From Pseudidiomarina aestuarii (lineage in GTDB: Bacteria > Pseudomonadota > Gammaproteobacteria > Enterobacterales > Alteromonadaceae), in assembly GCF_003987355.1 (NCBI RefSeq), contig NZ_PIPR01000001.1:1-64000 (forward strand): a DNA stretch of 64,000 nucleotides. Reading direction: 5' to 3'. Shown here in pieces: positions 16,089-25,830 of the stretch (positions are counted from its first letter, which is position 1; every line of letters begins with the position of its first letter). The translations under genes were made by a program, and so were the position numbers. The notes beneath the pieces are model-generated. The model was not told the origin of the DNA, did no database searches, and worked only from the letters and a program-made list of their open reading frames with translations.

Positions 16089-18104
16089 ATGCTGCGCACA
16101 TACAGCACGCTGATCAGCGGATTAAAGCCACTCATATTTGGTTATTTGTGGCTTCGAGGTAAGCGTGCGCCAGAGTACCGTCAACACTGGTTGGAGCGCA
16201 CTGCGCGGCAATCATTTAAGCTATCACAACGTGATGGTATTTTGATTCACTGCGTGTCAGTGGGCGAGACGGTTGCTGCGCAATCATTCATCAAGCAAAT
16301 CATAGCTGCCTATCCCCAACTCCCGATCACATTGAGTTCAATGACTCCAACCGCTCGGGCGCTCGCGCAGAAGCTGTTTGGGAAGGAGGTTTTTCACGTC
16401 TATTTACCCATTGATACTCGCTCTGCTATGCAACGTTTTGTCTCAGGGTTGCAGCCGCGTCATGTCATTATCTTGGAAACCGAGTTGTGGCCGAATTTCC
16501 TCGCTGAGTTGAAGCGCCGTCAGATTCCGTGTGCGTTGGTCAATGCTCGGCTGTCGGAGCGCTCTGCGAAGGGCTACCACAAGCATCGTTGGTTAATTGG
16601 TGAGCCTTGGTTGCAGTTAGACTATATTGCGACTCAAGATACCGCGACCACCACACGAGTGCTTGAACTAGGCGTTGCTAGCGACAGGGTGGTCACTATG
16701 GGGAACTTGAAGTACGACTTTCAGGCACCGTCGTCAACGCTGAAGGCTGGCACGGTGCTGAAACAAAAATGGCAGCGGCCAATCTGGGTCGCAGCGAGCA
16801 CACACGCTGGCGAAGATGAGCAGTTGTTGGAAGCGCATAAAAAGGTTTTGATGCGTCATCCGGACGCATTGCTGATACTTGTACCTCGCCATCCTGAACG
16901 GTTCAATCAAGTCGCTAAACTCATTGAGAGCTCTGGTTTACGCAGTTGTCGCAGAAGTACGGATGGTAGTGTGTCTGCTCAGCATCATATCTTGTTAGGT
17001 GACTCCATGGGCGAATTGATCCTCTGGTATGCAACCAGCCATGCAGCTTTCATTGGTGGTAGCCTCATTGAGCGGGGCGGGCATAATCCTCTGGAAGCGA
17101 TAGCGACCCAGACACCTGTTATCAGTGGTTCGCACATATTTAATTTCACCGAAGTTTATCAACGTCTTGATAACGCCAATGCGGTGCTGTGGGCAAATTC
17201 AAAGGACGAGATAGCAGCGGCGGTCAACCAGTTACTCGCCGATCGTAGTGCAGCGGAGCAGCAGGCACATCGCGCTGCTACTGAATTTTCGCGCGAATCG
17301 GGCGTGAAGGATAGACTGACTGATACGATTCGGGCTCGCTTGCCTTCGCCACCGTCGACTATAAGGACGATCAGTATGATTCGCTCACTCAATCCGACAC
17401 CCGGCCAAACCATATGGTTTGATGAAACCTACTTTAGTAGCGTCAGTGCAGCTCTGTTTCAAGCCGATTATTGGCGTGAGCGGGATGCTATTCGAGGTGC
17501 CGCAACAGGACGTAGCACAGCTTTCTTTGTAGAAACGGACAAGCATCAGTTACTACTGCGACATTACTATCGAGGTGGGTTAGTCGGAAAAGTTAATAAA
17601 GACAGATTTAAACGCGAACCTGTCGAGCAAAGTCGAGCAATGGCTGAATTTTCGTTGCTGTTGAAGCTGCGTGAACTCGAGCTTCCAGTACCTAATCCAG
17701 TGGCTGCGCACTTCAAACTCGCGCCGGGTTGGGGTTATCGGGCTGATATTTTGGTTGAGGTGATTCCAGCAGCTGCTGATGTCTTTAAACGATTGCAAAA
17801 AGACGCGTTAGCGGCTGACTGTTGGCAATCGATTGGTGCCACCGTAAAACAGTTTCACCAGGCTGGTGTCTATCACTCTGATTTGAATTGCCACAATATT
17901 CTCGTAGATGAGCAGCGCAAAGTCTGGTTGGTTGATTTTGATAAGTGCGGATTTAAATCCGCAGGGGAGTGGCAACAGGCGAATCTTCAACGTTTGCTCC
18001 GCTCCTTGTTGAAAGAGCAAAAAAAAGCAGCCGAACAATCGACTGCTTTCCATTTTGATGAGGACCGAGATTGGCCTCAGCTGCTGGCTGGTTACGAATC
18101 TTAG
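16089..18104 (+). CDS. waaA-kdkA: Fused Kdo transferase (WaaA) and Kdo kinase (KdkA)
   Basis: One open frame of 671 residues carries two enzymes. Residues 1 to about 425 are WaaA, which adds Kdo from CMP-Kdo to lipid IVA: a short N-terminal membrane anchor, catalytic Glu60 in CVSVGETVAAQ, and the ETELWPN and GGSLIERGGHNPLE motifs. Residues 430-671 (242 residues, about the length of Haemophilus KdkA) are Kdo kinase, which phosphorylates Kdo at position 4: kinase-like fold with HSDLNCHN (about 597-604) as catalytic loop and DFDKC (about 616) in the metal-binding place. In Haemophilus and Vibrio the two are separate genes; phosphorylation there goes with a single Kdo. The fusion has no internal stop. 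A plausible ribosome binding site and ATG remain at the junction. The stop overlaps that of proA on the other strand. Confidence 0.9.
   Translation: MLRTYSTLISGLKPLIFGYLWLRGKRAPEYRQHWLERTARQSFKLSQRDGILIHCVSVGETVAAQSFIKQIIAAYPQLPITLSSMTPTARALAQKLFGKEVFHVYLPIDTRSAMQRFVSGLQPRHVIILETELWPNFLAELKRRQIPCALVNARLSERSAKGYHKHRWLIGEPWLQLDYIATQDTATTTRVLELGVASDRVVTMGNLKYDFQAPSSTLKAGTVLKQKWQRPIWVAASTHAGEDEQLLEAHKKVLMRHPDALLILVPRHPERFNQVAKLIESSGLRSCRRSTDGSVSAQHHILLGDSMGELILWYATSHAAFIGGSLIERGGHNPLEAIATQTPVISGSHIFNFTEVYQRLDNANAVLWANSKDEIAAAVNQLLADRSAAEQQAHRAATEFSRESGVKDRLTDTIRARLPSPPSTIRTISMIRSLNPTPGQTIWFDETYFSSVSAALFQADYWRERDAIRGAATGRSTAFFVETDKHQLLLRHYYRGGLVGKVNKDRFKREPVEQSRAMAEFSLLLKLRELELPVPNPVAAHFKLAPGWGYRADILVEVIPAAADVFKRLQKDALAADCWQSIGATVKQFHQAGVYHSDLNCHNILVDEQRKVWLVDFDKCGFKSAGEWQQANLQRLLRSLLKEQKKAAEQSTAFHFDEDRDWPQLLAGYES
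17363..17378 (+). promoter_or_regulatory. Internal ribosome binding site and in-frame ATG at the waaA/kdkA junction
   Basis: AAGGA at 17363-17367 lies 8 bases before ATG 17376-17378, which is in frame and is codon 430 of the fusion. Translation from here would give MIRSLNPTPGQTIW..., a normal full-length KdkA of 242 residues. It may permit a free kinase beside the fusion, or may be a relic of the time before the stop codon of waaA was lost. Use in vivo is inference. Confidence 0.5.
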
Positions 18105-19354
18105 TCGCGGATTTGTCCAGTACCCGTCACCACGAATTTTTCGGTCGTTAGTGCTTGCAGTCCCATCGGGCCGTAAGCATGTAGCTTACTGGTTGAAATC
18201 CCAATTTCTGCGCCTAAACCTAATTGACCGCCGTCACTGAAGCGCGACGATGCGTTTGCCATGGTTACTGCTGAATCAACAACGCGAATAAAGCGTTCTG
18301 CTGTTTCGTTGTTCTCTGTCACAATGACTTCGGTGTGACCGCTACCGAAATTCTGAATGTGTTCAATAGCTGCGTCAAAGTCTGCGACAGTGCGAACTGC
18401 GATTTCCAGCGCTAAGTATTCTTCACCAAAGGCGTCATCCGCTATCACATCGGCATTATCAAAGTACTTCGCCGACGTCTGATCGCTATGAATAACGACA
18501 TCCTTCTCGGCCAGTGCCTGCGCCGCCATCGGTAGGAATTTATCCGCGATAGCTTGATGGACAAGTAATCCTTCCAGCGCATTGCAGACGCCAGTTCGTT
18601 GTGTTTTACCGTTCAACAAGATTTGCAGAGCTTTGTCGAGGTCCGCGTCTTGGTCGACATACAAATGACAGACGCCTTTGTAGTGCTGGATCACTGGTAT
18701 CTTGCTGTTATCGCTGACAAAGTGGATTAAGCCCTCGCCGCCACGTGGAATGACGAGATCAATATATTGATCTTGCTTCAACAGCTCAGTCATCAACTCA
18801 CGATCAGATGTTGGAACTACCGTGATGACATCTTCAGGCAGGTTACTGTCTTTCAGCGCTTTATGTAATGCAGCAGCAATCGCTTTACTACTCTCTATGG
18901 CTTCACGACCACATCGCAAAATAACCGCGTTTCCTGATTTGAAGCAAAGTGCGCCGGCATCTGCGGTGACGTTCGGGCGCGCTTCATAAATCATACAAAT
19001 GACGCCGAGCGGTATACGCATTTTATCTACTTGAATGCCATTCGGACGGGTTGTAAAAGGATAGCGCTCTCCAACTGGGTCTTGCAGTTCAATAATTTCT
19101 TCAATAGCCGCCGCCATTCCCTCAACACGCTCAGGGGTGAGCTTCAGACGATCCATCATGGCATCCGAGAGGCCCTTCTCGGCACCACTAGCTAGGTCTT
19201 TCTCATTGGTCTGGATGATTTCATCTTGGGCTGCACGGATGGCGTCTGCCATGCGTTGTAATACAAGATTCTTTTCTGCTTCATTCAGCGTCGCGACGGC
19301 ACGTGCCGCTACGGCCGCACGTTTTGAAATTTCAGTTGCTAAGGAGCTATTCAT
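18101..19354 (-). CDS. proA: Gamma-glutamyl phosphate reductase ProA
   Basis: ProA reduces glutamyl 5-phosphate to glutamate 5-semialdehyde with NADPH in proline synthesis. The 417 residues equal the E. coli length. Family motifs are clear: IPLGVICMIYEARPNVT, VIPRGGEGLI, and the catalytic cysteine in TQRTGVCNALE; the C-terminus has the FSDGGQLGLGAEIGIST stretch. Its ATG overlaps the end of proB by four bases, a usual proBA coupling. The stop codon overlaps the stop of waaA-kdkA on the opposite strand, with no terminator between them. Confidence 0.97.
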   Translation of the reverse strand: MNSSLATEISKRAAVAARAVATLNEAEKNLVLQRMADAIRAAQDEIIQTNEKDLASGAEKGLSDAMMDRLKLTPERVEGMAAAIEEIIELQDPVGERYPFTTRPNGIQVDKMRIPLGVICMIYEARPNVTADAGALCFKSGNAVILRCGREAIESSKAIAAALHKALKDSNLPEDVITVVPTSDRELMTELLKQDQYIDLVIPRGGEGLIHFVSDNSKIPVIQHYKGVCHLYVDQDADLDKALQILLNGKTQRTGVCNALEGLLVHQAIADKFLPMAAQALAEKDVVIHSDQTSAKYFDNADVIADDAFGEEYLALEIAVRTVADFDAAIEHIQNFGSGHTEVIVTENNETAERFIRVVDSAVTMANASSRFSDGGQLGLGAEIGISTSKLHAYGPMGLQALTTEKFVVTGTGQIRD

Positions 19355-20463
19355 ACTTCCTCCAATATCATTAAATCGGTACTTTCGATGACTTCGCTTA
19401 TAGGGCTGTAACCGTATTGTTCAGCTATACTGCTGGCTTCTTGGCCTTTGATATGCATCAGCTCGTGAGAACTGTATTGGCAGATACCCTTGCCGATTGC
19501 CTCTGCCGTTTCAGCATCGCGAATGACTACTGCATCACCGCGATTGAAGTCACCCTGTACGTCAACAATCCCAGTAGTTGTGAGCGCATTGCCTTGACGC
19601 AATGTTTCTGCAGTATCTGGTTCGACGACTATTTCACCTTGCGAAATCAGCGTATGGCGTAGCCAATGCTTCTTATTGCTCATCGGGTCGGATTGGCGTT
19701 TAAACAAGGTGCCAGGGTTTTCGCCCTGCAACATGAGTTCAAACGATTCACCCTTGCGACCATTCACAATATAGGTATCGATGCCGTGCGAGGTTGCTTT
19801 CTCAGCAGCTTCGATTTTAGTGCGCATGCCACCTGTCGCTATCTTGTTTGTCGTACCACCAGCCAAAGCAAAGATTTCTTCAGAAATTTCCGTCACTTCA
19901 GGAATCTTTTTAGCGTCTGGCTTCACGCGTGGATCGGCATCAAATAAACCGTCGATATCTGAACAAATGATTAAAGCGTCGGCATCAACCAAAGTAGCAA
20001 CCATAGCTGCTAGATTGTCGTTATCACCTACTTTCATCTCATCGGTTGCGAGTGCATCGTTTTCGTTCACAATTGGCAATACATTGTGTTCTAACAAAGT
20101 GCGAAGGGTGTTTCGGACACTCACATAACGCGCTCTATCGCGCAAGTCACCGTGAGTCATGAGTACCTGAGCACAGGGGAAGTCAAAGAATCGTGACCAG
20201 TTGGCCATCATGTCCGTTTGACCTACGGCAGCCATCGCTTTTTTGACGGTGACTGGAATTTTGTCGCCGTCGAAACTGATGTGCTTACGTCCAGCAGCAG
20301 CACTGCCCGATGACACTAAAACAACTTCTTGACCGCGTTCATGGCATTCGATGATAAACCGCGCTATTGCTAACAAGTATTTTGAGCTTGTACCTTTATC
20401 ATCAGGCGCTATTAATGCGCTACCGACTTTGATAACGGCACGTCGCCAAGATGGCATTTTCAT
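19351..20463 (-). CDS. proB: Glutamate 5-kinase ProB
   Basis: ProB phosphorylates glutamate, the first and feedback-regulated step of proline synthesis. The 370 residues hold an amino-acid kinase domain (about 1-260; KVGSALIAPD, VSSGSAAAGR, NENDALATDEMKVGDND, and GGMRTKIEAA) and a C-terminal PUA domain (about 280-365). Length and layout match E. coli ProB (367). It is the first gene of the proBA operon; the promoter lies in the short gap before 20500 but was not located. proC is elsewhere in this window (28646-29476). Confidence 0.97.
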   Translation of the reverse strand: MKMPSWRRAVIKVGSALIAPDDKGTSSKYLLAIARFIIECHERGQEVVLVSSGSAAAGRKHISFDGDKIPVTVKKAMAAVGQTDMMANWSRFFDFPCAQVLMTHGDLRDRARYVSVRNTLRTLLEHNVLPIVNENDALATDEMKVGDNDNLAAMVATLVDADALIICSDIDGLFDADPRVKPDAKKIPEVTEISEEIFALAGGTTNKIATGGMRTKIEAAEKATSHGIDTYIVNGRKGESFELMLQGENPGTLFKRQSDPMSNKKHWLRHTLISQGEIVVEPDTAETLRQGNALTTTGIVDVQGDFNRGDAVVIRDAETAEAIGKGICQYSSHELMHIKGQEASSIAEQYGYSPISEVIESTDLMILEEV

Positions 20464-20613
20464 TCTATGTCCCTCTCGAAAATTCGTTCGTAGTCTAACA
20501 GATTTAGGCTACTTTCTCTAGTTTGAGGGTATAAATGCAGGCTATGTCGGTCATACTGCTATTTACTTTGATGCGAGAGCTCTGGTTTCGTGATATTTGT
20601 GTGAAAAAAGCGT

Positions 20614-20642
20614 AAAAAAAAGCCCCGCATTTGCGAGGCTTA
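20614..20642 (-). terminator. Intrinsic terminator after yggX
   Basis: Read on the minus strand, AAGCCTCGCA and TGCGGGGCTT form a 10-bp stem (one T-G pair) with a two-base AA spacer, followed by eight T residues. It ends the mutY-yggX operon and lies 10 bases past the yggX stop. Confidence 0.85.
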
Positions 20643-20651
20643 GTGAGTTGT

Positions 20652-20924
20652 TTATTGGGCGGGGGGCGTGTAGCCCTCAATTTTGATGTCTTTTCCTTCA
20701 AATAAGAAGGCTTTCATTTCAGTCTCGAGAAATTCTCGTGATTGTGGGTCCATCAAATTTAAACGCTTCTCGTTGATCAACATGGTTTGCTTCTTCTGCC
20801 ATTCGGCCCATGCCTCTTTAGAGATGTTATTGAAGATTTTCTCTCCTAACTCGCCTGGATAGAGCTGGAAATCGAGTCCTTCAGCTTCTCGCTGAAGATA
20901 TTGACAGAAAATGGTACGGCTCAT
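20652..20924 (-). CDS. yggX: Probable Fe(2+)-trafficking protein YggX
   Basis: A 90-residue cytosolic protein of the YggX family (E. coli: 91), linked to iron handling and protection of iron-sulfur clusters from oxidation. The start [19 protein letters not shown] carries the conserved cysteine (Cys7), followed by the family blocks [29 protein letters not shown] and [11 protein letters not shown]. It follows mutY by 72 bases, the same pair as in E. coli; MutY is itself an iron-sulfur enzyme. Confidence 0.96.
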   Translation of the reverse strand: MSRTIFCQYLQREAEGLDFQLYPGELGEKIFNNISKEAWAEWQKKQTMLINEKRLNLMDPQSREFLETEMKAFLFEGKDIKIEGYTPPAQ

Positions 20925-20996
20925 AATCGTTCTCCGCTACTGCGTTAGGTATGAATTCGCGTTAGTTTACGATGCCCCGTGGGACCAACGCAAACT

Positions 20997-22013
20997 TCAT
21001 GATTCTTCGGCGTTCAGGTCGAGAGCGGATTCAATGAACTTGCGCATAGGCGCAGGCAATCCGACAGTGTCTAATTGATTGACGGTGAATCGAGACTGTT
21101 TGTTGTCACTCTGATGATCTTTTGAGTGCCAGATACAGGCATGAAGTTTGTAATGTGAAAACTGATGATGAAACTCACCTTTGGATTTAGCGGTAGAAGT
21201 TGGGGTATCAATTTCTGGCAATGCCCACAGTTTAGGCCACACGCTAGTGTCATTGCGTTGCTCAAGGAGCAAGCCTTCAGAGTTATAATCCCAGACAAAG
21301 TGGCCAGTACGTTTCGGTATGGTCTTTTTCGGAGACCTCTCCGGTAAAGATTCGACTTGGTTATGCGCCCAAGCAAAGCATTCTGGGCGTAACGGACATG
21401 CATCACAAAGCGGTAGACGAGGTTTACAAACAGTCGAGCCTAAATCGAGAAGTCCTTGCGCAAAACGCCGATTGTCTTGAGTGGGAGTGACCGCTTCGGC
21501 ATACGCCCACACAGTTTTCGAAAAAGCGGTGCTGTTCACCGCACCACGAATACCAAAATACCTTGCGAATAAACGCTTGACGTTACCATCGACAATGACA
21601 CCGCGTTGATTAAATGCAAACGATAAGATCGCTCCAGCCGTATAAGGTCCAATTCCCGGAATTTTACGTAGCTCTTCAATATCTGCAGGAATTTGTCCTG
21701 CTAGTTCTGCGGTGATGTAGAGAGCTGCGCGGCGCAAATTCCGAGCGCGGCTGTAATAGCCCAGACCTTGCCAGCAATTGAGAACTTGATCTTCTGTCGC
21801 TTGCGCGAGCGCTTCGACGGTTGGAAAGTTTTGCATCCAACGCTCAAAATAGGGAATGACCGTTGCTACTTGAGTCTGTTGCAGCATGATTTCGCTCACC
21901 AAAACCTTGTAGGGGTTGACGTTCAATTGCCATGGTAATTGGTGGCGACCATGTTGCTGCTGCCAAGCATTAACACTTTCAACGAATGAAAACGTTGATA
22001 ATTTGTGTGACAA
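20997..22013 (-). CDS. mutY: Adenine DNA glycosylase MutY
   Basis: MutY removes adenine mispaired with 8-oxoguanine. The 338 residues (E. coli: 350) include the helix-hairpin-helix IPGIGPYTAG, the catalytic Glu/Asp region (LPWQLNVNPYKVLVSEIMLQQTQV with the glutamate in SEIMLQQT; DGNVKRLFARYF), the four-cysteine [4Fe-4S] loop CKPRLPLCDACPLRPEC (6-2-5 spacing), and a C-terminal NUDIX-like domain for 8-oxoG recognition. The start at 22013 fits the family. It is the first gene of the mutY-yggX operon and diverges from the OmpA-family gene. Confidence 0.97.
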   Translation of the reverse strand: MSHKLSTFSFVESVNAWQQQHGRHQLPWQLNVNPYKVLVSEIMLQQTQVATVIPYFERWMQNFPTVEALAQATEDQVLNCWQGLGYYSRARNLRRAALYITAELAGQIPADIEELRKIPGIGPYTAGAILSFAFNQRGVIVDGNVKRLFARYFGIRGAVNSTAFSKTVWAYAEAVTPTQDNRRFAQGLLDLGSTVCKPRLPLCDACPLRPECFAWAHNQVESLPERSPKKTIPKRTGHFVWDYNSEGLLLEQRNDTSVWPKLWALPEIDTPTSTAKSKGEFHHQFSHYKLHACIWHSKDHQSDNKQSRFTVNQLDTVGLPAPMRKFIESALDLNAEES

Positions 22014-22176
22014 AGAATTAAGTCCTGAAGTTTTAATTGGTTAGTGGAATAAATTGCTTAGCAAATTATGTGCAAATATAACGTAAAGATGGAGTAAAAC
22101 GAGCAATCTTTACAATTATGGTGTATATTGACGGCAATATTAATATTGATTCGGTGAGAATTAAAAGGAGCATCTC

Positions 22177-23241
22177 ATGAAGCGATTAACAATTGTATCA
22201 GCTGCAGTTTTAGCGGCGATAGTCTCACTGCCATCGATGGCGCGTGAAAATGACACACTTGTATATGATGTTTATGTCGGACCGCGAATTGGGTTATTTG
22301 GAACTGATTCCGACCGTTTGGCTGCAGACAACGGACGTGTGGATACCTTTGCAGGTGGTTTTGATAGCGCTTTTGCGGGAATCGAAGCAGGCTTGAATTT
22401 CACGCCGGAGTGGGGTTATCGCATGTATTTCGATTACTTACGCGGTGATGCTCAGTCTCTAGGTACCGTCGACGGTACTATTTTCGGTGTCGACGTCATG
22501 TATAACTTCGACCAAAATTGGTACGGAACCATCGGTTTCAACGCAACGGATTACGCTGATCAAGTACATCGCTTTTACCGCGTTGGCTTAGGTCACAAAA
22601 CATTCCTCAACAACGATTGGGCATTAACCGTTGAAGGCGCTGTGCAGCAAGATGAGGGTGATTTAACTGAGTTCTTGCTCATGACAGGTCTGCGCTACTA
22701 CTTCGGAATAAATGGCTACAACCCAAATTCAGTGCCGGCTGAACCAGCGGTAGCTCCAGCTCCTGTCGTGCGCGACAGTGATGGCGATGGTGTGCCAGAT
22801 GACCGTGATGCGTGTGCAGACACTCCAACTGGTTATAAAGTCGATGCAAATGGTTGTACTGTTTATGAAAACGAAACCGTTCGCCGTGATTTAGTCGTCA
22901 CTTTTGGTTTCGATTCTTCAGTAATTCCTGCTAACCAGAAAGGTGATATCCGCGTAGCAGCAGACTTCCTGAAAGAATATCCGCAGCTAGATGTGACCAT
23001 TGAAGGTCACACTGATAGCACGGGTCCAGCTGACTACAACCAATGGTTATCAGAGCGACGTGCGAAAGCTGTCGGTGATAGCTTAGTGTCTGACTTTGGT
23101 ATTGAGCAGTCTCGTGTGAAAACGGTCGGCTATGGCGAAACCAAGCCACGCGTATCAAATGATACTCGCGAAAATCGTGCGTTGAACCGCCGTATCGAAG
23201 CGAATATGTCAGTGACTAAACAAGTTCCAGTAAAAGATTAA
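22177..23241 (+). CDS. OmpA-family outer membrane protein with calcium-type linker repeat
   Basis: The 354-residue precursor has a signal peptide (about residues 1-22, ending SMA), an N-terminal beta-barrel of about 165 residues, a linker with the thrombospondin-3-like motif DSDGDGVPDDRDAC followed by ADTPTGYKVDANGC, and a C-terminal OmpA peptidoglycan-binding domain (about 230-345) with the hallmark IEGHTDSTGPADYNQWLSERRA. It should anchor the outer membrane to the cell wall. This layout is close to Pseudomonas OprF and the OmpA proteins of Alteromonadales. A strong ribosome binding site (AAGGAG at 22165-22170) precedes the ATG, and a strong terminator follows, as expected of a highly expressed single gene. 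Confidence 0.92.
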   Translation: MKRLTIVSAAVLAAIVSLPSMARENDTLVYDVYVGPRIGLFGTDSDRLAADNGRVDTFAGGFDSAFAGIEAGLNFTPEWGYRMYFDYLRGDAQSLGTVDGTIFGVDVMYNFDQNWYGTIGFNATDYADQVHRFYRVGLGHKTFLNNDWALTVEGAVQQDEGDLTEFLLMTGLRYYFGINGYNPNSVPAEPAVAPAPVVRDSDGDGVPDDRDACADTPTGYKVDANGCTVYENETVRRDLVVTFGFDSSVIPANQKGDIRVAADFLKEYPQLDVTIEGHTDSTGPADYNQWLSERRAKAVGDSLVSDFGIEQSRVKTVGYGETKPRVSNDTRENRALNRRIEANMSVTKQVPVKD

Positions 23242-23276
23242 TTACTGCGACTTAGACGAAAGTCTTTAGTAAAACT

Positions 23277-23312
23277 AAAGGCACGCCAAACTTGCGTTTG
23301 GCGTGCCTTTTT
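23277..23312 (+). terminator. Intrinsic terminator after the OmpA-family gene
   Basis: A perfect 14-bp stem, AAAGGCACGCCAAA (23277-23290) with TTTGGCGTGCCTTT (23297-23310), and a CTTGCG loop, followed by T residues. It is the strongest hairpin in this part of the window. Confidence 0.92.
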
Positions 23313-23375
23313 GCATAATGTTCCGCGCATTTACCGCTTTGCATCACCGATCCCTAATTAAAGTGAAACAAAACC

Positions 23376-24098
23376 ATGGCAGACAGTGAAGATAATTTGA
23401 AACGAGCGATAGCCGAAGACAAATACATTCGGAAGATTCGCAGTTTTGTTAAGCGCGAAGGGCGGCTGACGAAAGGGCAGGCCTCGGCGATTGAGCGTAA
23501 CTGGGCTGGCATGGGATTGGATTATTCAGGTAGTCGTTATGACCTAGAAGCTATTTTTGGTCGCAGCGCGCCGACTGTTCTCGAAATAGGTTTTGGTATG
23601 GGGCAGTCCCTCGTGGCTATGGCTGCAGCTGCGCCAGAGAAGAATTTTATCGGCGTTGAAGTGCATCGCCCTGGTGTCGGTGCCTGTTTGCATGAAGCTG
23701 AAGCAAAAGAACTGACCAATTTACGCCTGATCGAGCACGACGCAGTTGAAGTCATCGAAAACTGTCTCGATGACGGCAGTCTAGCAACGGTTCAGATATT
23801 TTTCCCTGACCCGTGGCATAAAAAACGTCACCATAAAAGACGTCTAATTCAACCCGCATTTATCGAGTTATTGCGTCCCAAGTTACAGATCGGTGGAGTG
23901 ATTCACCTAGCGACAGATTGGGAAAATTATGCGGAGCACATGCTGGAAGTGATGCAGGGTTCTAAACACTTTCGTAATCTAGCAGCGACCGGCGATTACA
24001 TCCCGCGTCCAGCCGAAAGACCACTCACCAAATTTGAAAACCGCGGCGAAAAGCTTGGGCACGGTGTTTGGGACTTAAAATTCGAGCGAATTGCCTAA
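23376..24098 (+). CDS. trmB: tRNA (guanine-N7-)-methyltransferase TrmB
   Basis: TrmB methylates G46 in the variable loop of tRNAs using S-adenosylmethionine. The 240 residues (E. coli: 239) have the SAM-binding motif [11 protein letters not shown], the [14 protein letters not shown] block that is diagnostic of TrmB, and the C-terminal [17 protein letters not shown]. The start fits the family, though the upstream ribosome binding site is weak. In E. coli and relatives trmB lies next to mutY-yggX, and here only the OmpA-family gene is between. Its stop is two bases from the stop of hemW on the other strand. Confidence 0.97.
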   Translation: MADSEDNLKRAIAEDKYIRKIRSFVKREGRLTKGQASAIERNWAGMGLDYSGSRYDLEAIFGRSAPTVLEIGFGMGQSLVAMAAAAPEKNFIGVEVHRPGVGACLHEAEAKELTNLRLIEHDAVEVIENCLDDGSLATVQIFFPDPWHKKRHHKRRLIQPAFIELLRPKLQIGGVIHLATDWENYAEHMLEVMQGSKHFRNLAATGDYIPRPAERPLTKFENRGEKLGHGVWDLKFERIA

Positions 24099-24100
24099 AC

Positions 24101-25237
24101 CTAAATCAACTGGTCGAGAATATTATTCATATAACGGCGCCCGAGTGGCGTCGTTTGCCATTCTACCGGAGTGGAAATCAGTAATCCTTGCTCCATTGCT
24201 GTGACGATTGAGGACTCGGCATGTTCAATGGTGAGCCCAGTGCGTTCTGAGAATCGGGTTTTCGGAATGGCCTCATTCAAGCGCAATTGATTCATGAAGA
24301 ATTCATACACCAATTCATCGGTCGGCACGGTCCATTGCTTGTAGCGTAGTGACCGCGTCAAATCCAAATAGCCTTGAGGATGCTTGATCTTCTCACAGCG
24401 CTGAATCTGCTGTGTCGTTGGCTGCGTCACTTTGCTGTGTGCGCCACAGCCAATTCCTAAATAATCGCCGTAAGTCCAATAATTACGATTATGCGCGCTT
24501 TGATGCCCCGGTTTGGCGTAAGCACTGACCTCATAGTGCTCATAGCCTGCGCTGAGGAGCAATTCATGGCCTCGTTCTTGTATTTCGGCAAGCCGATCAT
24601 CGTTGGGTAGTTGCGGCGGACGACTCGCAAAAGCGGTATTAGGTTCAATAGTCAACTGATACCAAGATAAGTGCGGCGGTTCGAGTTCGAGTGCTTGTTC
24701 AAGGTCGGCTAAGGCCTGCGGTACAGTTTGTTGTGGTAACCCATGCATTAAATCTAAATTGAAACTACGCAATGGTAAGCTTTGTGCATGCTTAGCGGCG
24801 GCTTTCGCTTGGTCAGGGTTATGGATGCGCCCTAAGCGCTCCAGATGCTCGCTGTGGAAGCTCTGGACACCAATTGATAGCCGATTAATACCAGCGCTCA
24901 CAAAGCCAGAGAATCGTTCGGTCTCGAAGGTTCCCGGATTTGCTTCTAGCGTAATTTCCGCGCGCTGCGCGATAGGAACAGAGGCATTGATTCCATCGAG
25001 AAGTCTCGCGACCGCATCGGCACTGAGCAGACTTGGCGTTCCGCCACCAATGAAAATGGAATGTAATTCTCTGCCTTGTGCCCACTCTACATCCGCTCGC
25101 AAGTCGTCTAAGAGTCTGCTGATGTATTCCTGTTCAGGTAAACCACCTTTAAGTGCATGTGAATTAAAATCGCAGTAGGGGCATTTTTGAATACACCAGG
25201 GCACATGGACATAGAGCGAGAGTGGAGGAAGTTTCAC
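24101..25237 (-). CDS. hemW: Radical SAM heme chaperone HemW
   Basis: A 378-residue radical-SAM protein like coproporphyrinogen III oxidase HemN but of the shorter HemW type, which binds heme and delivers it to respiratory enzymes rather than acting as the oxidase. The CxxxCxxC cluster motif is in [10 protein letters not shown] near residue 15, followed by [11 protein letters not shown] and [17 protein letters not shown]. Its ATG overlaps the stop of rdgB by four bases, the same order rdgB-hemW (yggW) as in E. coli. HemW lacks the extra N-terminal part of HemN, which supports the call. Confidence 0.94.
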   Translation of the reverse strand: MKLPPLSLYVHVPWCIQKCPYCDFNSHALKGGLPEQEYISRLLDDLRADVEWAQGRELHSIFIGGGTPSLLSADAVARLLDGINASVPIAQRAEITLEANPGTFETERFSGFVSAGINRLSIGVQSFHSEHLERLGRIHNPDQAKAAAKHAQSLPLRSFNLDLMHGLPQQTVPQALADLEQALELEPPHLSWYQLTIEPNTAFASRPPQLPNDDRLAEIQERGHELLLSAGYEHYEVSAYAKPGHQSAHNRNYWTYGDYLGIGCGAHSKVTQPTTQQIQRCEKIKHPQGYLDLTRSLRYKQWTVPTDELVYEFFMNQLRLNEAIPKTRFSERTGLTIEHAESSIVTAMEQGLLISTPVEWQTTPLGRRYMNNILDQLI

Positions 25238-25830
25238 GAACGTTCATCCATAGCTAGCAGCAATTGTTGTAATGCTTTACCGCGGTGACTCAATTGGCGT
25301 TTGACCGCAGGCTCGAGTTCCGCTGCTGTACACTGATGACTGTCGACCCAAAAAATTGGATCGTAACCAAAACCTTGTGAGCCACTCGCCTGTGTCGTGA
25401 TGGAGCCATGCCACGTGCCATGACACACTAAAGGAGTTGGATCGTGAGCATGACGCAGATAGACAAGAACGCAGTGAAACTGAGCTGTGCGCTGCTCAGC
25501 GGGGACATCGGCTAACTGTTTGAGGAGTTTCTCAAGGTTTTCCTGATCGGATGCTTTGGGGCCTGCGTAGCGAGCAGAGTATATTCCGGGCTCCCCACCT
25601 AGGGCATCAACCGCCAGACCGGAATCATCAGCGAGAGCCGGCAAACCTGTCAACGTTGCGGCATGTCGCGCTTTGATGATGGCATTTTCAATAAAGGTAA
25701 GCCCCGTCTCTTCGGCTTCAGCAAAATCCCATTCAGTTTGCGCTCGTACTGACCACAATTTGGGAGCTAGCATAGCTTGCAACTCCCTTACTTTGCCTTG
25801 GTTACCAGTGGCTAATACGATTTCTTGCAT
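25234..25830 (-). CDS. rdgB: dITP/XTP pyrophosphatase RdgB
   Basis: RdgB hydrolyses dITP, ITP and XTP to monophosphates and so keeps deaminated purines out of DNA. The 198 residues (E. coli: 197) begin with [13 protein letters not shown] and carry the catalytic [14 protein letters not shown] and GVYSARYAG-like (GIYSARYAG) motifs, then GFGYDPIFW and [11 protein letters not shown]. It is the first gene of the rdgB-hemW pair and diverges from the antiporter gene at 25920. Confidence 0.97.
   Translation of the reverse strand: MQEIVLATGNQGKVRELQAMLAPKLWSVRAQTEWDFAEAEETGLTFIENAIIKARHAATLTGLPALADDSGLAVDALGGEPGIYSARYAGPKASDQENLEKLLKQLADVPAEQRTAQFHCVLVYLRHAHDPTPLVCHGTWHGSITTQASGSQGFGYDPIFWVDSHQCTAAELEPAVKRQLSHRGKALQQLLLAMDERS

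Noticed and set aside
16089-18104. waaA and kdkA as two separate overlapping genes
   Set aside because: There is no stop codon between the domains; the frame is continuous. The internal start is recorded as a possible second start only.
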